Positions 17,590-25,978 of a DNA stretch of 64,000 nucleotides are shown here, piece by piece; position 1 is the stretch's first letter; the number at the start of each line of letters is the position of its first letter. A program made the position numbers and the translations under genes. This stretch comes from Streptomyces spiralis (GTDB lineage: Bacteria > Actinomycetota > Actinomycetes > Streptomycetales > Streptomycetaceae), in NCBI RefSeq assembly GCF_014654675.1, contig NZ_BNBC01000045.1:1-64000 (forward strand), written 5' to 3'. The notes beneath the pieces were generated by a model, which saw nothing but the letters and a program-made list of their open reading frames with translations, searched no databases and was not told the DNA's origin.

Positions 17590-18798
17590 ATGAGCGCTTC
17601 GCAGAGTTCCGATGACCTCACCCTTCTCGTCAAGATCTTCGGGAAGGACAGGCCGGGCATCACGGCCGGCCTCTTCGACACCCTCGCCGCCTACTCCGTC
17701 GACGTGGTCGACATCGAGCAGGTCGTCACCCGTGGCCGGATGGTGCTGTGCGCGCTCGTCACCCAGCCGCCCGCCGGGCTGGAGGGCGACCTGCGGGCCA
17801 CCGTGCACAGCTGGGCCGAGTCGATGAAGATGCAGGCGGAGATCATCTCCGGCCGTGGCGACAACCGGCCGCGCGGCCTCGGGCGCTCCCTGGTCACCGT
17901 GCTCGGCCACCCCCTCACGGCGGAGGCGACCGCGCAGATCGCCGCGCGGATCACCAAGACCGGCGGCAACATCGACCGCATCTTCCGGCTGGCCAAGTAC
18001 CCGGTCACGGCGGTGGAGTTCGCGGTGTCCGGCGTGGAGACGGAGCCGCTGCGCACCGCCCTGGTCACGGACGCGGCGGCACTAGGTGTCGATGTCGCGG
18101 TCGTCTCGGCGGGCCTGCACCGGCGGGCGCAGCGTCTGGTCGTCATGGACGTGGACTCGACCCTCATCCAGGACGAGGTGATCGAGCTGTTCGCGGCGCA
18201 CGCGGGCTGCGAGGACAAGGTCGCCGAGGTGACGGCGGCCGCGATGCGCGGCGAGCTGGACTTCGAGCAGTCGCTGCACGCACGGGTGGCGCTGCTGGCG
18301 GGGCTGGACGCCTCGGTGGTGGACAAGGTGCGCAGCGAGGTACGGCTGACGCCGGGCGCGCGCACCCTGATCCGTACGCTGAAGCGGCTCGGTTACCAGG
18401 TCGGTGTCGTCTCCGGCGGCTTCACCCAGGTCACGGACGACCTCAAGGACCGGCTGGGGCTGGACTTCGCGCAGGCCAACACGCTGGAGATAGTCGACGG
18501 GAAGCTGACGGGCCGGGTCACCGGGGAGATCGTGGACCGGGCGGGCAAGGCGCGGCTGCTGCGCCGGTTCGCGGCCGAGGCGGGCGTCCCGCTGTCGCAG
18601 ACGGTGGCGATCGGTGACGGCGCGAACGACCTGGACATGCTGAACGCGGCCGGTCTCGGCGTGGCCTTCAACGCCAAGCCGGTGGTGCGTGAGGCGGCGC
18701 ACACCGCGGTGAACGTGCCGTTCCTGGACACCGTGCTGTATCTGCTGGGTGTCACCCGCGAAGAGGTCGAGGCGGCGGACGCGCACGAGGAGGGCTGA
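17590..18798 (+). CDS. serB: Phosphoserine phosphatase SerB
   Basis: A 402-residue enzyme for the last step of serine synthesis (O-phosphoserine to serine). Two ACT-like regulatory domains (about 10-85 and 100-175) precede the HAD phosphatase core: nucleophile D187 in VVMDVDSTLIQDE, the lid with the FEQSLHARVALL helix, Ser in VVSGGFTQV, and the Mg site GDGANDLDML. The ACT domains imply serine feedback, as in mycobacterial SerB2. The ATG start follows GGTGGAATCACC. It reads rightward after the streptophobe gene with an 83-nt gap. Confidence 0.93.
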   Translation: MSASQSSDDLTLLVKIFGKDRPGITAGLFDTLAAYSVDVVDIEQVVTRGRMVLCALVTQPPAGLEGDLRATVHSWAESMKMQAEIISGRGDNRPRGLGRSLVTVLGHPLTAEATAQIAARITKTGGNIDRIFRLAKYPVTAVEFAVSGVETEPLRTALVTDAAALGVDVAVVSAGLHRRAQRLVVMDVDSTLIQDEVIELFAAHAGCEDKVAEVTAAAMRGELDFEQSLHARVALLAGLDASVVDKVRSEVRLTPGARTLIRTLKRLGYQVGVVSGGFTQVTDDLKDRLGLDFAQANTLEIVDGKLTGRVTGEIVDRAGKARLLRRFAAEAGVPLSQTVAIGDGANDLDMLNAAGLGVAFNAKPVVREAAHTAVNVPFLDTVLYLLGVTREEVEAADAHEEG

Positions 18799-18944
18799 GG
18801 CCGGACGGGGCCTGACAGGGCGGGAGGCCCTGCGGCCCGGACGCCGCCCCCCGGTGACGTTCCTCGGGGCCGGATCGGTGGCCCTGGGCCCGGCGGCCGC
18901 GCAGGCGCCGGGCCCGGTCCACGGGTGGTGGCCGGAGGGTAGGG

Positions 18945-19463
18945 CTACTCCGACGGCGCCCAGTAGTCGACCAGCGTGGCGACCCCCGGCTCCAGGCTCT
19001 TCCAGGAGCCCTCGAAGGTGACGACGGCGAAGGCGGCGGCCGGGAAGCCGCGGCGGCTCATGCGCTCGCGGGCCTCGGCCTCGGACGCGCCGCACACCAC
19101 CTCGGTGAGTCCCTGAACACCCGGGTTGTGGCCGATCAGGATGACGTTGTGGATGTCGTCCGGCGTTTCGTTGAGCACCGTGATCAGCTCGCCGGGCGAG
19201 GCTTCGTAGATCCGCTCCTCGTAGACGGTTTTCGGCCGGTGCGGCAGCTCGTGGACGGCGAGCTTCCAGGTCTCACGGGTCCGGGTCGCGGTCGAGCACA
19301 GGGCAAGGTCGAAGGGAACACCGGAGTCGGCCAGCTTGCGGCCGGCCACAGCGGCGTCCATGCGGCCCCGCTCAGCCAGCGGTCGTTCGTGGTCGGACAC
19401 CTGGGGCCAGTCGGCTTTCGCATGCCGGAAGAGGACAATCCTGCGGGGTTCTGCGACGCTCAT
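18945..19463 (-). CDS. SixA-type histidine phosphatase
   Basis: A 172-residue histidine-acid phosphatase of the SixA branch: the RHAK motif gives nucleophile H14 (VLFRHAKADW) and the second histidine is H112 (ILIGHNPGV). SixA removes phosphate from histidine phosphocarriers in enteric bacteria; the target here is unknown. ATG 19463 begins the family-like N-terminus. It converges on serB. Confidence 0.88.
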   Translation of the reverse strand: MSVAEPRRIVLFRHAKADWPQVSDHERPLAERGRMDAAVAGRKLADSGVPFDLALCSTATRTRETWKLAVHELPHRPKTVYEERIYEASPGELITVLNETPDDIHNVILIGHNPGVQGLTEVVCGASEAEARERMSRRGFPAAAFAVVTFEGSWKSLEPGVATLVDYWAPSE

Positions 19464-19567
19464 GGCTCCCAGCTTCGCACGAAACAGGCCATGGGGCGCA
19501 GGGAGTTGACATGCGGCTTCGCGGCCGGCGCGGCTCGCGCCGGAGGTGCCGGGGCGGGGCCACCGCG

Positions 19568-19774
19568 TCAGCGGGAGAACAGGTCCTGGGCGTGCTGGAG
19601 CAGCTGCGTGATCGCGGGGTCGCCCGCGCTCGCATGGCCGCCCGACGGGTTGAGTATCAGGGCGAGCAGGGTGAGGAAGGCGAGGGCGGGCAGGGCCAGG
19701 GCCCACCACGGCAACCGCATGTCGACGCCGCCCGTGGTCGCCGGGTGGGGCCGGGAGTGCGTTCGGGCCGACAT
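19568..19774 (-). CDS. Small single-pass membrane protein, function unknown
   Basis: A 68-residue protein with a basic N-terminus (MSARTHSRPHP), one membrane helix (WWALALPALAFLTLLALIL) and a short outer tail (GDPAITQLLQHAQDLFSR). The ATG at 19774 is preceded by CGGAGGCGATC, a strong ribosome site, which supports this start over internal or upstream ones. It is on the same strand as the SixA gene, 104 nt upstream of it. I do not recognise a family. Confidence 0.65.
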   Translation of the reverse strand: MSARTHSRPHPATTGGVDMRLPWWALALPALAFLTLLALILNPSGGHASAGDPAITQLLQHAQDLFSR

Positions 19775-19925
19775 GATCGCCTCCGTGGGGCTTCGAGTGC
19801 TCCTGTGACCGCCACTCGCGACCACACCTCGAAATTACGGAACCGGCGGGCCCCGGCCCATCCGGTGATCCACCCACTTGACCCTGACCCTCACCCCCTA
19901 GGGGATCGGGGGTTACCCCCACCCC

Positions 19926-19975
19926 GGGGTCAGGGGGACGCGATCGTCGTGGGGGTCAGGGGGACGCGATCGTCG
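19926..19975. repeat. 26-bp-period tandem duplication of a gene's 3' end
   Basis: The 24-mer GGGGTCAGGGGGACGCGATCGTCG (complement strand codes ...TIASP and stop) occurs at 19926-19949 and again at 19952-19975. The right copy contains the true stop codon of the SGM_5486-like peptide gene; the left copy is untranslated duplicate. Confidence 0.9.
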
Positions 19976-20075
19976 CGATGATGCCGATGATCACGAAGAT
20001 GGCGAAGAACGCACCGAAGACGAGCAGCATCTTCTTCTGGCTGTTCTGGGGGTTCGGGTCGAGCACAGGCTGCAT
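19956..20075 (-). CDS. SGM_5486-type transporter-associated micropeptide
   Basis: A 39-codon gene: MQPVLDPNPQNSQKK, then a single hydrophobic helix (MLLVFGAFFAIFVIIGIIAT) and the end IASP. It matches the very short peptide family annotated as SGM_5486 family transporter-associated protein in Streptomyces, normally found beside a transporter. Here it lies 48 nt downstream of the MFS gene on the same strand, so it is probably co-expressed and may be a transporter subunit. Its 3' end is tandemly duplicated beyond the stop. Confidence 0.8.
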   Translation of the reverse strand: MQPVLDPNPQNSQKKMLLVFGAFFAIFVIIGIIATIASP

Positions 20076-20123
20076 GGCCCCAGTCTCGCACCCGGGCCCC
20101 GGCGCGGGTGCGCCGGGGGCGGT

Positions 20124-21473
20124 TCAGCGCGTCGCCTCGTCCTCCACGGTGCGGTCGCGCCCCGCCAGCCAGCCCACCACCATCTGCGGGATCATCAGGC
20201 CGGTCATCAGCGCGATGGGCACCCCCCAGCCGCCGCTGCTCTGGTAGAGCACGCCGACCAGCAGCGGTCCCGGGATGGAGATCAGGTAGCCGGTGCTCTG
20301 GGCGAACGCCGACAGCTGGGCGACGCCCGCGCCGGTCCGGGCGCGCATGCCGACCATGGTGAGCGCCAGCGGGAAGGCGCAGTTCGACACGCCGAGCAGC
20401 AGCGCCCAGGCCCAGGCGCCGGCGGCCGGCGCGAGGTAGAGACCGGCGTATCCGGCCAGGCCGCAGACGCCGAGCACGACCACGATGGAGCCCTGGTGGG
20501 GCAGCCGGGTGGCCAGGCGGGGGATGACGAAGGCCAGCGGTACGCCCATCACCATGGTGACCGCGAGCAGCAGTCCGGCCGTGCCGGCGGACACGCCCGC
20601 GTCCCGGAAGATCTGGGCCATCCAGCCCATGGTGATGTAGGCGGCGGTGGCCTGGAGGCCGAAGAAGACGGCCAGCGCCCAGGCGGTGCGGCTGCGGGTG
20701 ATCCGCAGCGCGGGGGCCTGCGGGGCCTGCTCCGCGCGCGCGGTCTCGCGCCGCACGGACTGCTGCTCGGCCGGTGCCCGGTCGGCCGGCGCGCTGCCCC
20801 GGTCGCGTACCAGCGGCAGCCACGGCAGTACGGCGACGGCCGCGAGCGCCGCCCACACCGCGAGGCCGGGCTGCCAGCCGCCGCCGAGGGCGCCGGTCAG
20901 CGGCACGGTCACCGCGGCGGCGGTCGAGGTGCCCAGGGCCAGGGCCATGGAGTACAGGCCGGTCATGGATCCGACCCGGTCGGGGAACCAGCGCTTGACG
21001 ATGACCGGCATCAGGACGTTGCTGACGGCGATGCCCATGAGCGCGAGCGCGCTGGCGACGAGGAAGCCCACCGTGTTCCCGGCGTAGGGACGTATGAGCA
21101 GCCCGGCGGTGATGGCAACCATGCCGGCGCACACCACCGCGGCGGGGCCGAAGCGGCGGGCCAGCCGGGGGGCCATGACGCCGAAGACGGCGAAGCAGAG
21201 CGGGGGCACGGAGGTGAGGAGACCGGCCACGCTGCCGCTCATCCCGAGTCCGTCGCGGACCTCCTCCAGGAGGGCGCCGAGGCTGGTGATGGCGGGACGC
21301 AGGTTCACGGCGGCCAGCACGATGCCGACCATGACGAGGCGCGTGGCCCACGCGCGCGTGGATGCCTTCCCGGGCTCCGGTGGTGTCCCGGGTACCCGGG
21401 AAGCGGCGGTCGCGGCCGGGGGCTGCGGCTCGGTCGTGGGCGTCGTCGTCCGGGTGGTTTCCTCGCGTGGCAT
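20124..21473 (-). CDS. CynX/NimT family MFS transporter
   Basis: A 449-residue major facilitator with about twelve helices, a disordered N-terminus (PREETTRTTTPTTEPQPP) and a central cytoplasmic loop rich in charged residues (about 215-250). It belongs to the CynX/NimT branch (NLRPAITSLGALLEEVRDGLGMS), members of which move small anions or 2-nitroimidazoles; the substrate is unknown. Start 21473 is chosen to fall downstream of the operator-like palindrome; an in-frame ATG at 21485 is an alternative. Divergent from a GntR gene, which probably controls it. Confidence 0.85.
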   Translation of the reverse strand: MPREETTRTTTPTTEPQPPAATAASRVPGTPPEPGKASTRAWATRLVMVGIVLAAVNLRPAITSLGALLEEVRDGLGMSGSVAGLLTSVPPLCFAVFGVMAPRLARRFGPAAVVCAGMVAITAGLLIRPYAGNTVGFLVASALALMGIAVSNVLMPVIVKRWFPDRVGSMTGLYSMALALGTSTAAAVTVPLTGALGGGWQPGLAVWAALAAVAVLPWLPLVRDRGSAPADRAPAEQQSVRRETARAEQAPQAPALRITRSRTAWALAVFFGLQATAAYITMGWMAQIFRDAGVSAGTAGLLLAVTMVMGVPLAFVIPRLATRLPHQGSIVVVLGVCGLAGYAGLYLAPAAGAWAWALLLGVSNCAFPLALTMVGMRARTGAGVAQLSAFAQSTGYLISIPGPLLVGVLYQSSGGWGVPIALMTGLMIPQMVVGWLAGRDRTVEDEATR

Positions 21474-21480
21474 GAGGCCC

Positions 21481-21501
21481 ATCATAGAATGATGGGATGA
21501 T
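21481..21501. promoter_or_regulatory. Operator-like palindrome in the MFS/GntR divergent region
   Basis: ATCAT-AGA-ATGAT (21481-21493) is a perfect 13-bp palindrome, followed after GGG by a third half-site ATGAT (21497-21501). It contains TATGAT on the minus strand and TAGAAT on the plus strand, both good -10 hexamers. A FadR-type GntR regulator bound here could repress both genes. Confidence 0.55.
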
Positions 21502-21555
21502 TGACTGTCCACGGCCCGGGAGTCGGCTTCCGGGTCCCGCGTGCGAAGGTGTGCC

Positions 21556-22254
21556 ATGCCCCTGAGCCATCCACGCCGGTCGGCGCTGTCCGAGCAGGTC
21601 ATCGCAGCGCTGCGGCACCAGATCACGTCGGGCGAGTGGCCGGTCGGCTCCCGCATCCCGACGGAGCCGGAGCTGGTGGAGCAGCTCGGTGTCGCCCGCA
21701 ACACCGTGCGCGAGGCGGTCCGCGCACTGGCGCACAACGGCCTGCTGGACATCCGCCAGGGCTCCGGCACGTACGTCGTGGCGACCAGCGAGCTGGCCGG
21801 CGTGATGCACCGCCGGTTCGCCGGCGCCGACCCGCGGCACATCGCCGAGCTGCGCTCCACGCTGGAGTCGGCCGCGGCGAAGCTGGCCGCCGAGCGGCGC
21901 GGCGAGAAGGACCTCAAGCAGCTGGACGCGCTGCTCGTGCGGCGGGAGGAGGCCTGGGCCTCCGGCGACGCGGAGGCGTTCGTGACCGCGGACGCGACCT
22001 TCCACCTGGCCGTGGTGGCCGCCTCCCACAACGACGTGATGACCGCGATGTACGCGGACCTGGGCGAGGTGCTGCGGGACTGGCTGCGCGCGGACGTCGG
22101 CGCGGGGCTGACCCCGGACACGTACATGGACCACACGCGGCTGGTCGACGCCATCCGCACGGGCGACGCGGAGGCGGCCGCCGCCGAGGCGGCGAGCTAC
22201 CCGTTCCTGTGCCGTGCGGCCCGGCTCGGGTTCAGTCCGCCCGCAGGTGACTGA
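21556..22254 (+). CDS. FadR/GntR family transcriptional regulator
   Basis: A 232-residue regulator: an N-terminal winged HTH (about 10-75; SEQVIAALRHQITSGEWPVG, IPTEPELVEQLGVARNTVRE, RQGSGTYVV) and a helical FCD effector domain (85-225) with the metal-binding Asp/His pattern (DATFHLAVVAASHN ... HTRLVDAI). ATG 21556 follows GAAGGTG. It is divergent from the MFS gene and is its likely local regulator. Its last 23 nt overlap the end of the convergent small secreted protein gene. Confidence 0.9.
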   Translation: MPLSHPRRSALSEQVIAALRHQITSGEWPVGSRIPTEPELVEQLGVARNTVREAVRALAHNGLLDIRQGSGTYVVATSELAGVMHRRFAGADPRHIAELRSTLESAAAKLAAERRGEKDLKQLDALLVRREEAWASGDAEAFVTADATFHLAVVAASHNDVMTAMYADLGEVLRDWLRADVGAGLTPDTYMDHTRLVDAIRTGDAEAAAAEAASYPFLCRAARLGFSPPAGD

Positions 22255-22555
22255 TCCACACCGCGCGGATCTCCTTCCAGCAGCGGCCGGTCATCCGGAC
22301 GGTCTGCGCGGGCCCCACGTCCACCGGGGCGCCGTCGCCGTCCAGGTCCCACCACCGTGCGCACTCGATATGCAGGGCGACGCGGTCGGTCTCGGGGTAC
22401 GGGTTGTGGCAGTAGGCGGTCACCTCGGACCCGGAGACGGTGCTGCGGCACGTCGCGCCGAACGGCTCGGCCGCCCATGCGCCGTACGGCAGGAGCAGGA
22501 GGGGTCCCAGCCCCGCGGCCAGGGTCGCCGAGGCCACGCTGCGGAACGGACGCAC
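22232..22555 (-). CDS. Small secreted protein with four cysteines
   Basis: A 107-residue protein with a clear signal peptide (about 1-29, ending YGAWAAEP), and four cysteines (C36, C49, C65, C92), probably two disulfides. The mature part is about 78 residues, with WW and a DLDGDG acidic turn. It matches no family I can name. Its 3' end overlaps that of the convergent GntR gene by 23 nt. An upstream AGGTCC-type site precedes the ATG. Confidence 0.65.
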   Translation of the reverse strand: MRPFRSVASATLAAGLGPLLLLPYGAWAAEPFGATCRSTVSGSEVTAYCHNPYPETDRVALHIECARWWDLDGDGAPVDVGPAQTVRMTGRCWKEIRAVWISHLRAD

Positions 22556-22666
22556 AGGGGACCTCCTCGGCCGTGCTGGGGAGGGAAAACGCGAGGTGAG
22601 CGCAGTCCCAGGGTGCGCGAGGACCGGTCCGCCCCGCCCGGCCGGATGAGCCGATCGGGTGACGCG

Positions 22667-22699
22667 AAGGGCCCGCTCCCCTGGGGGAAGCGGGCCCTT
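22667..22699 (-). terminator. Hairpin terminator after fabI
   Basis: An AAGGGCCCGCT / AGCGGGCCCTT stem (22667-22677 and 22689-22699) has a GC-rich loop and lies 16 nt beyond the fabI stop on the minus strand. Confidence 0.75.
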
Positions 22700-22714
22700 G
22701 AGCGGCTGTGCGGG

Positions 22715-23482
22715 TCAGGCGCCGATGGCGTGCAGACCGCCGTCCACGTGGATGATCTCGCCGGTGGTCTTCGGGAACCAGTCGCTCAGCAGGGCGACGA
22801 TGCCGCGCCCGGCCGGCTCGGGGTCCTTCAGGTCCCACTCCAGCGGGGAGCGGGTGTCCCACACGGAGGCCAGCTCGCTGAAGCCCGGGATGGACTTGGC
22901 GGCCATGGAGCCGAGCGGGCCCGCCGAGACGAGGTTGCAGCGGATGTTCTGCTTGCCCAGGTCACGCGCCATGTAGCGGTTGGTCGCCTCCAGGGCGGCC
23001 TTGGCCGGGCCCATCCAGTCGTACTGCGGCCAGGCGAACTGCGCGTCGAAGGTGAGGCCGACGACCGAGCCGCCGTTCTGCATCAGCGGCAGGCAGGCCA
23101 TGGTCAGCGACTTCAGCGAGAAGGCCGAGACGTGCATGGCGGTGGCGACCGACTCGAACGGCGTGTTGAGGAAGTTGCCGCCGAGCGCGTCCTGCGGCGC
23201 GAAGCCGATGGAGTGCACGACGCCGTCGAGGCCGCCCAGCTCCTCGCCGACGATGTCGGCCAGGCGCGCCAGGTGCTCGTCGTTGGTGACGTCCAGCTCG
23301 ACGACCTTGGTGGGCTTGGGGAGCTTCTTGGCGATGCGCTCGGTCAGCGTGGGCCGCGGGAACGCGGTGAGGATGACCTCGGCGCCCTGCTCCTGGGCCA
23401 GCTTCGCGGCGTGGAAGGCGATGGAGGCCTCCGTCAGCACACCGGTGATCAGGACGCGCTTGCCCTCGAGAATTCCGCTCAT
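22715..23482 (-). CDS. fabI: NADH-dependent enoyl-ACP reductase (FabI/InhA)
   Basis: A 255-residue FabI/InhA-type enzyme that reduces trans-2-enoyl-ACP in the last step of each fatty-acid elongation cycle. It has the divergent nucleotide motif of the group (VLITGVLTEASIAFHAAKLA), the SIGFAP block, and the Y154-x6-K161 pair in PQYDWMGPAKAAL. It follows fabG by 5 nt and is the target class of isoniazid and triclosan in other bacteria. The ATG start and length agree with actinobacterial InhA. Confidence 0.93.
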   Translation of the reverse strand: MSGILEGKRVLITGVLTEASIAFHAAKLAQEQGAEVILTAFPRPTLTERIAKKLPKPTKVVELDVTNDEHLARLADIVGEELGGLDGVVHSIGFAPQDALGGNFLNTPFESVATAMHVSAFSLKSLTMACLPLMQNGGSVVGLTFDAQFAWPQYDWMGPAKAALEATNRYMARDLGKQNIRCNLVSAGPLGSMAAKSIPGFSELASVWDTRSPLEWDLKDPEPAGRGIVALLSDWFPKTTGEIIHVDGGLHAIGA

Positions 23483-23487
23483 GGTGA

Positions 23488-24207
23488 TCAGTGACCCATT
23501 CCCAGTCCGCCGTCAACGGGGATGACGGCTCCAGTGATGTACGAGGCGTCGTCCGAGGCGAGGAACCGCACCGCGGCGGCGATCTCCTCCGGCTGCGCGT
23601 AGCGGCCCAGCGGCACCTGCGCCATGATCGCCTCGCGCTGCTCGTCGCTCAGTGCCCGGGTCATGTCGGTGTCGACGAAGCCGGGGGCGACGACATTGAA
23701 GGTGATGTTGCGCGAGCCCAGCTCACGGGCGAGGGAGCGCGCGAAGCCGACCAGGCCGGCCTTGGAGGCGGCGTAGTTGGCCTGCCCCGCGGAGCCGAGC
23801 AGGCCGACGACCGAGGAGATCAGGACGACACGGCCCTTCTTGGCGCGCAGCATGCCGCGGTTGGCACGCTTGACGACACGGAAGGTGCCGGTGAGGTTGG
23901 TGTCGATGACGGAGGCGAAGTCCTCCTCGGACATGCGCATCAGGAGCTGGTCCTTGGTGACGCCGGCGTTGGCGACGAGGATCTCGACCGTGCCGTGCTG
24001 GGCCTCGATCTCCTTGTAGGCCTGCTCCACCTGCTCGGGGTCGGTGATGTCGCACCTGACGGCGAGGCAGCCCAGATCCGTCAGGTCGGCCGGCGGCTCA
24101 CCCGACCGGTACGTGATCGCGACCTTGTCGCCGGCGTCGGCGAACGCGCGGGCGATGGCGAGGCCGATGCCCCGGTTGCCTCCGGTGACGAGAACCGAGC
24201 GGCTCAA
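23488..24207 (-). CDS. fabG: 3-oxoacyl-ACP reductase FabG
   Basis: A 239-residue SDR that reduces beta-ketoacyl-ACP with NADPH. Motifs: TGGNRGIG near residue 8, NAG (VANAGVT), and the triad S132 / Y145 / K149 (ISSVVG, YAASK), with PGFVDTDM after it. The best start is TTG at 24205-24207, with AAAGGGTGATC just upstream; the family N-terminus LSRSVLVTGG begins there and no ATG or GTG fits. It forms a two-gene fatty-acid operon with fabI, as in mycobacterial mabA-inhA. Confidence 0.92.
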   Translation of the reverse strand: MSRSVLVTGGNRGIGLAIARAFADAGDKVAITYRSGEPPADLTDLGCLAVRCDITDPEQVEQAYKEIEAQHGTVEILVANAGVTKDQLLMRMSEEDFASVIDTNLTGTFRVVKRANRGMLRAKKGRVVLISSVVGLLGSAGQANYAASKAGLVGFARSLARELGSRNITFNVVAPGFVDTDMTRALSDEQREAIMAQVPLGRYAQPEEIAAAVRFLASDDASYITGAVIPVDGGLGMGH

Positions 24208-24454
24208 CGGATCACCCTTTCGTAGCGGTCTGAAGCGTTCACAGCTCGCCCGGACACCTCGATGAGCAGGCGGCTTCACCCGAAAACCTATCGGTCCGGA
24301 CGCGAGAGCGGACAATCGGGCACCGACAGTGACGTACGGGCCCCGCTGTCGAGTCCCTACAGAAAACGGCGGACCGGGCCCGCAAACGTGTGGTCCGCGC
24401 CGCCGCCCGCGAGACATGATCGGTCCGACAGGCGACGAGAGCAGGGAGATCCCG

Positions 24455-25978
24455 GTGCCACATACGATCGACGAGGCCTTCACGGCCCTTCCACTGCGCG
24501 CCCTCGCCGACGCCGCGCTGGCACGCGCGCGGGCGCTCGGGGCCGAGCACGCCGACTTCCGGTTCGAGCGGGTGCGCAGTGCGTCCTGGCGGCTGCGGGA
24601 CGCCCGGCCGGCCGGGTCGTCGGACACCACCGACCTCGGGTACGCGGTGCGGGTCGTGCACGGCGGTACATGGGGGTTCGCCTCCGGAGTGGATCTGACG
24701 TTGGACGCGGCCGCCAAGGTGGCCTCGCAGGCCGTGGCGATGGCGCAGCTGTCCGCGCAGGTGATCAAGGCGGCCGGGGCCGACGAGAGGGTGGAGCTGG
24801 CCGACGAGCCCGTGCACGCCGAGCGGACCTGGGTGTCGTCGTACGAGATCGACCCCTTCACCGTGCCGGACGAGGAGAAGTCCGCACTGCTCACCGACTG
24901 GAGCAGGCGGCTGCTGGCGGCCGACGGCGTGGACCACGTCGACGCCTCGCTGCTCACGGTGCACGAGAACAAGTTCTACGCCGACACGGCGGGCACCGTG
25001 ACCACCCAGCAGCGGGTGCGACTGCATCCGCAGCTGACGGCCGTGTCCGTGGACGACTCCAGCGGGGAGTTCGACTCCATGCGGACGCTGGCCCCGCCCG
25101 TGGGGCGCGGCTGGGAGTACCTCACCGGGACCGGCTGGGACTGGGACGCCGAACTCGAACAGATCCCCGAGCTGCTGGCCGAGAAGATGCGCGCGCCGAG
25201 CGTCGAGGCGGGCGTCTACGACCTGGTCGTGGACCCCTCCAACCTGTGGCTGACCATCCACGAGTCCATCGGGCACGCCACCGAGCTGGACCGGGCCCTC
25301 GGCTACGAGGCCGCCTACGCGGGCACCTCCTTCGCCACCTTCGACCAGCTCGGCAAGCTGAAGTACGGCTCGGAGCTGATGAACGTCACCGGCGACCGCA
25401 CCGCCGAGCACGGCCTGGCGACCGTCGGCTACGACGACGAGGGAGTCGAGGCGCAGTCCTGGGACCTGGTGAAGGACGGCACGCTGGTCGGCTACCAGCT
25501 GGACCGCAGGATCGCGAAGCTGACCGGGTTCGAACGGTCCAACGGGTGCGCCTACGCGGACTCCCCCGGCCGGGTGCCGGTGCAGCGCATGGCGAACGTG
25601 TCGCTGCGGCCGGATCCGGCGGGGATGTCGACCGAGGATCTCATCGGCAGCGTCGACCGGGGCATCTACGTCGTCGGCGACCGGTCGTGGTCGATCGACA
25701 TGCAGCGGTACAACTTCCAGTTCACCGGGCAGCGGTTCTTCCGGATCGTCAACGGGCGGCTGGCCGGGCAGCTGCGGGACGTCGCCTACCAGGCGACCAC
25801 GACCGACTTCTGGGGCTCCATGGCGGCCGTCGGCGGCCCGCAGACGTACGTCCTCGGCGGCGCCTTCAACTGCGGCAAGGCCCAGCCGGGCCAGATCGCG
25901 TCCGTGTCCCACGGCTGCCCCTCCGCCCTCTTCAAGGGCGTCAACATCTTGAACACCACCCAGGAGGCCGGTCGATGA
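24455..25978 (+). CDS. tldD: TldD metalloprotease subunit
   Basis: A 507-residue TldD protein, the zinc-bearing half of the TldD/TldE heterodimer that degrades unfolded peptides and trims ribosomal peptides such as microcins in enterics. The HExxxH zinc motif is present in IHESIGHATELDRAL (about residue 270). GTG 24455 is preceded by AGGGAGA. Its stop overlaps the ATG of tldE (ATGA), typical of an obligate pair. No precursor peptide gene is recognisable nearby. Confidence 0.9.
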   Translation: MPHTIDEAFTALPLRALADAALARARALGAEHADFRFERVRSASWRLRDARPAGSSDTTDLGYAVRVVHGGTWGFASGVDLTLDAAAKVASQAVAMAQLSAQVIKAAGADERVELADEPVHAERTWVSSYEIDPFTVPDEEKSALLTDWSRRLLAADGVDHVDASLLTVHENKFYADTAGTVTTQQRVRLHPQLTAVSVDDSSGEFDSMRTLAPPVGRGWEYLTGTGWDWDAELEQIPELLAEKMRAPSVEAGVYDLVVDPSNLWLTIHESIGHATELDRALGYEAAYAGTSFATFDQLGKLKYGSELMNVTGDRTAEHGLATVGYDDEGVEAQSWDLVKDGTLVGYQLDRRIAKLTGFERSNGCAYADSPGRVPVQRMANVSLRPDPAGMSTEDLIGSVDRGIYVVGDRSWSIDMQRYNFQFTGQRFFRIVNGRLAGQLRDVAYQATTTDFWGSMAAVGGPQTYVLGGAFNCGKAQPGQIASVSHGCPSALFKGVNILNTTQEAGR

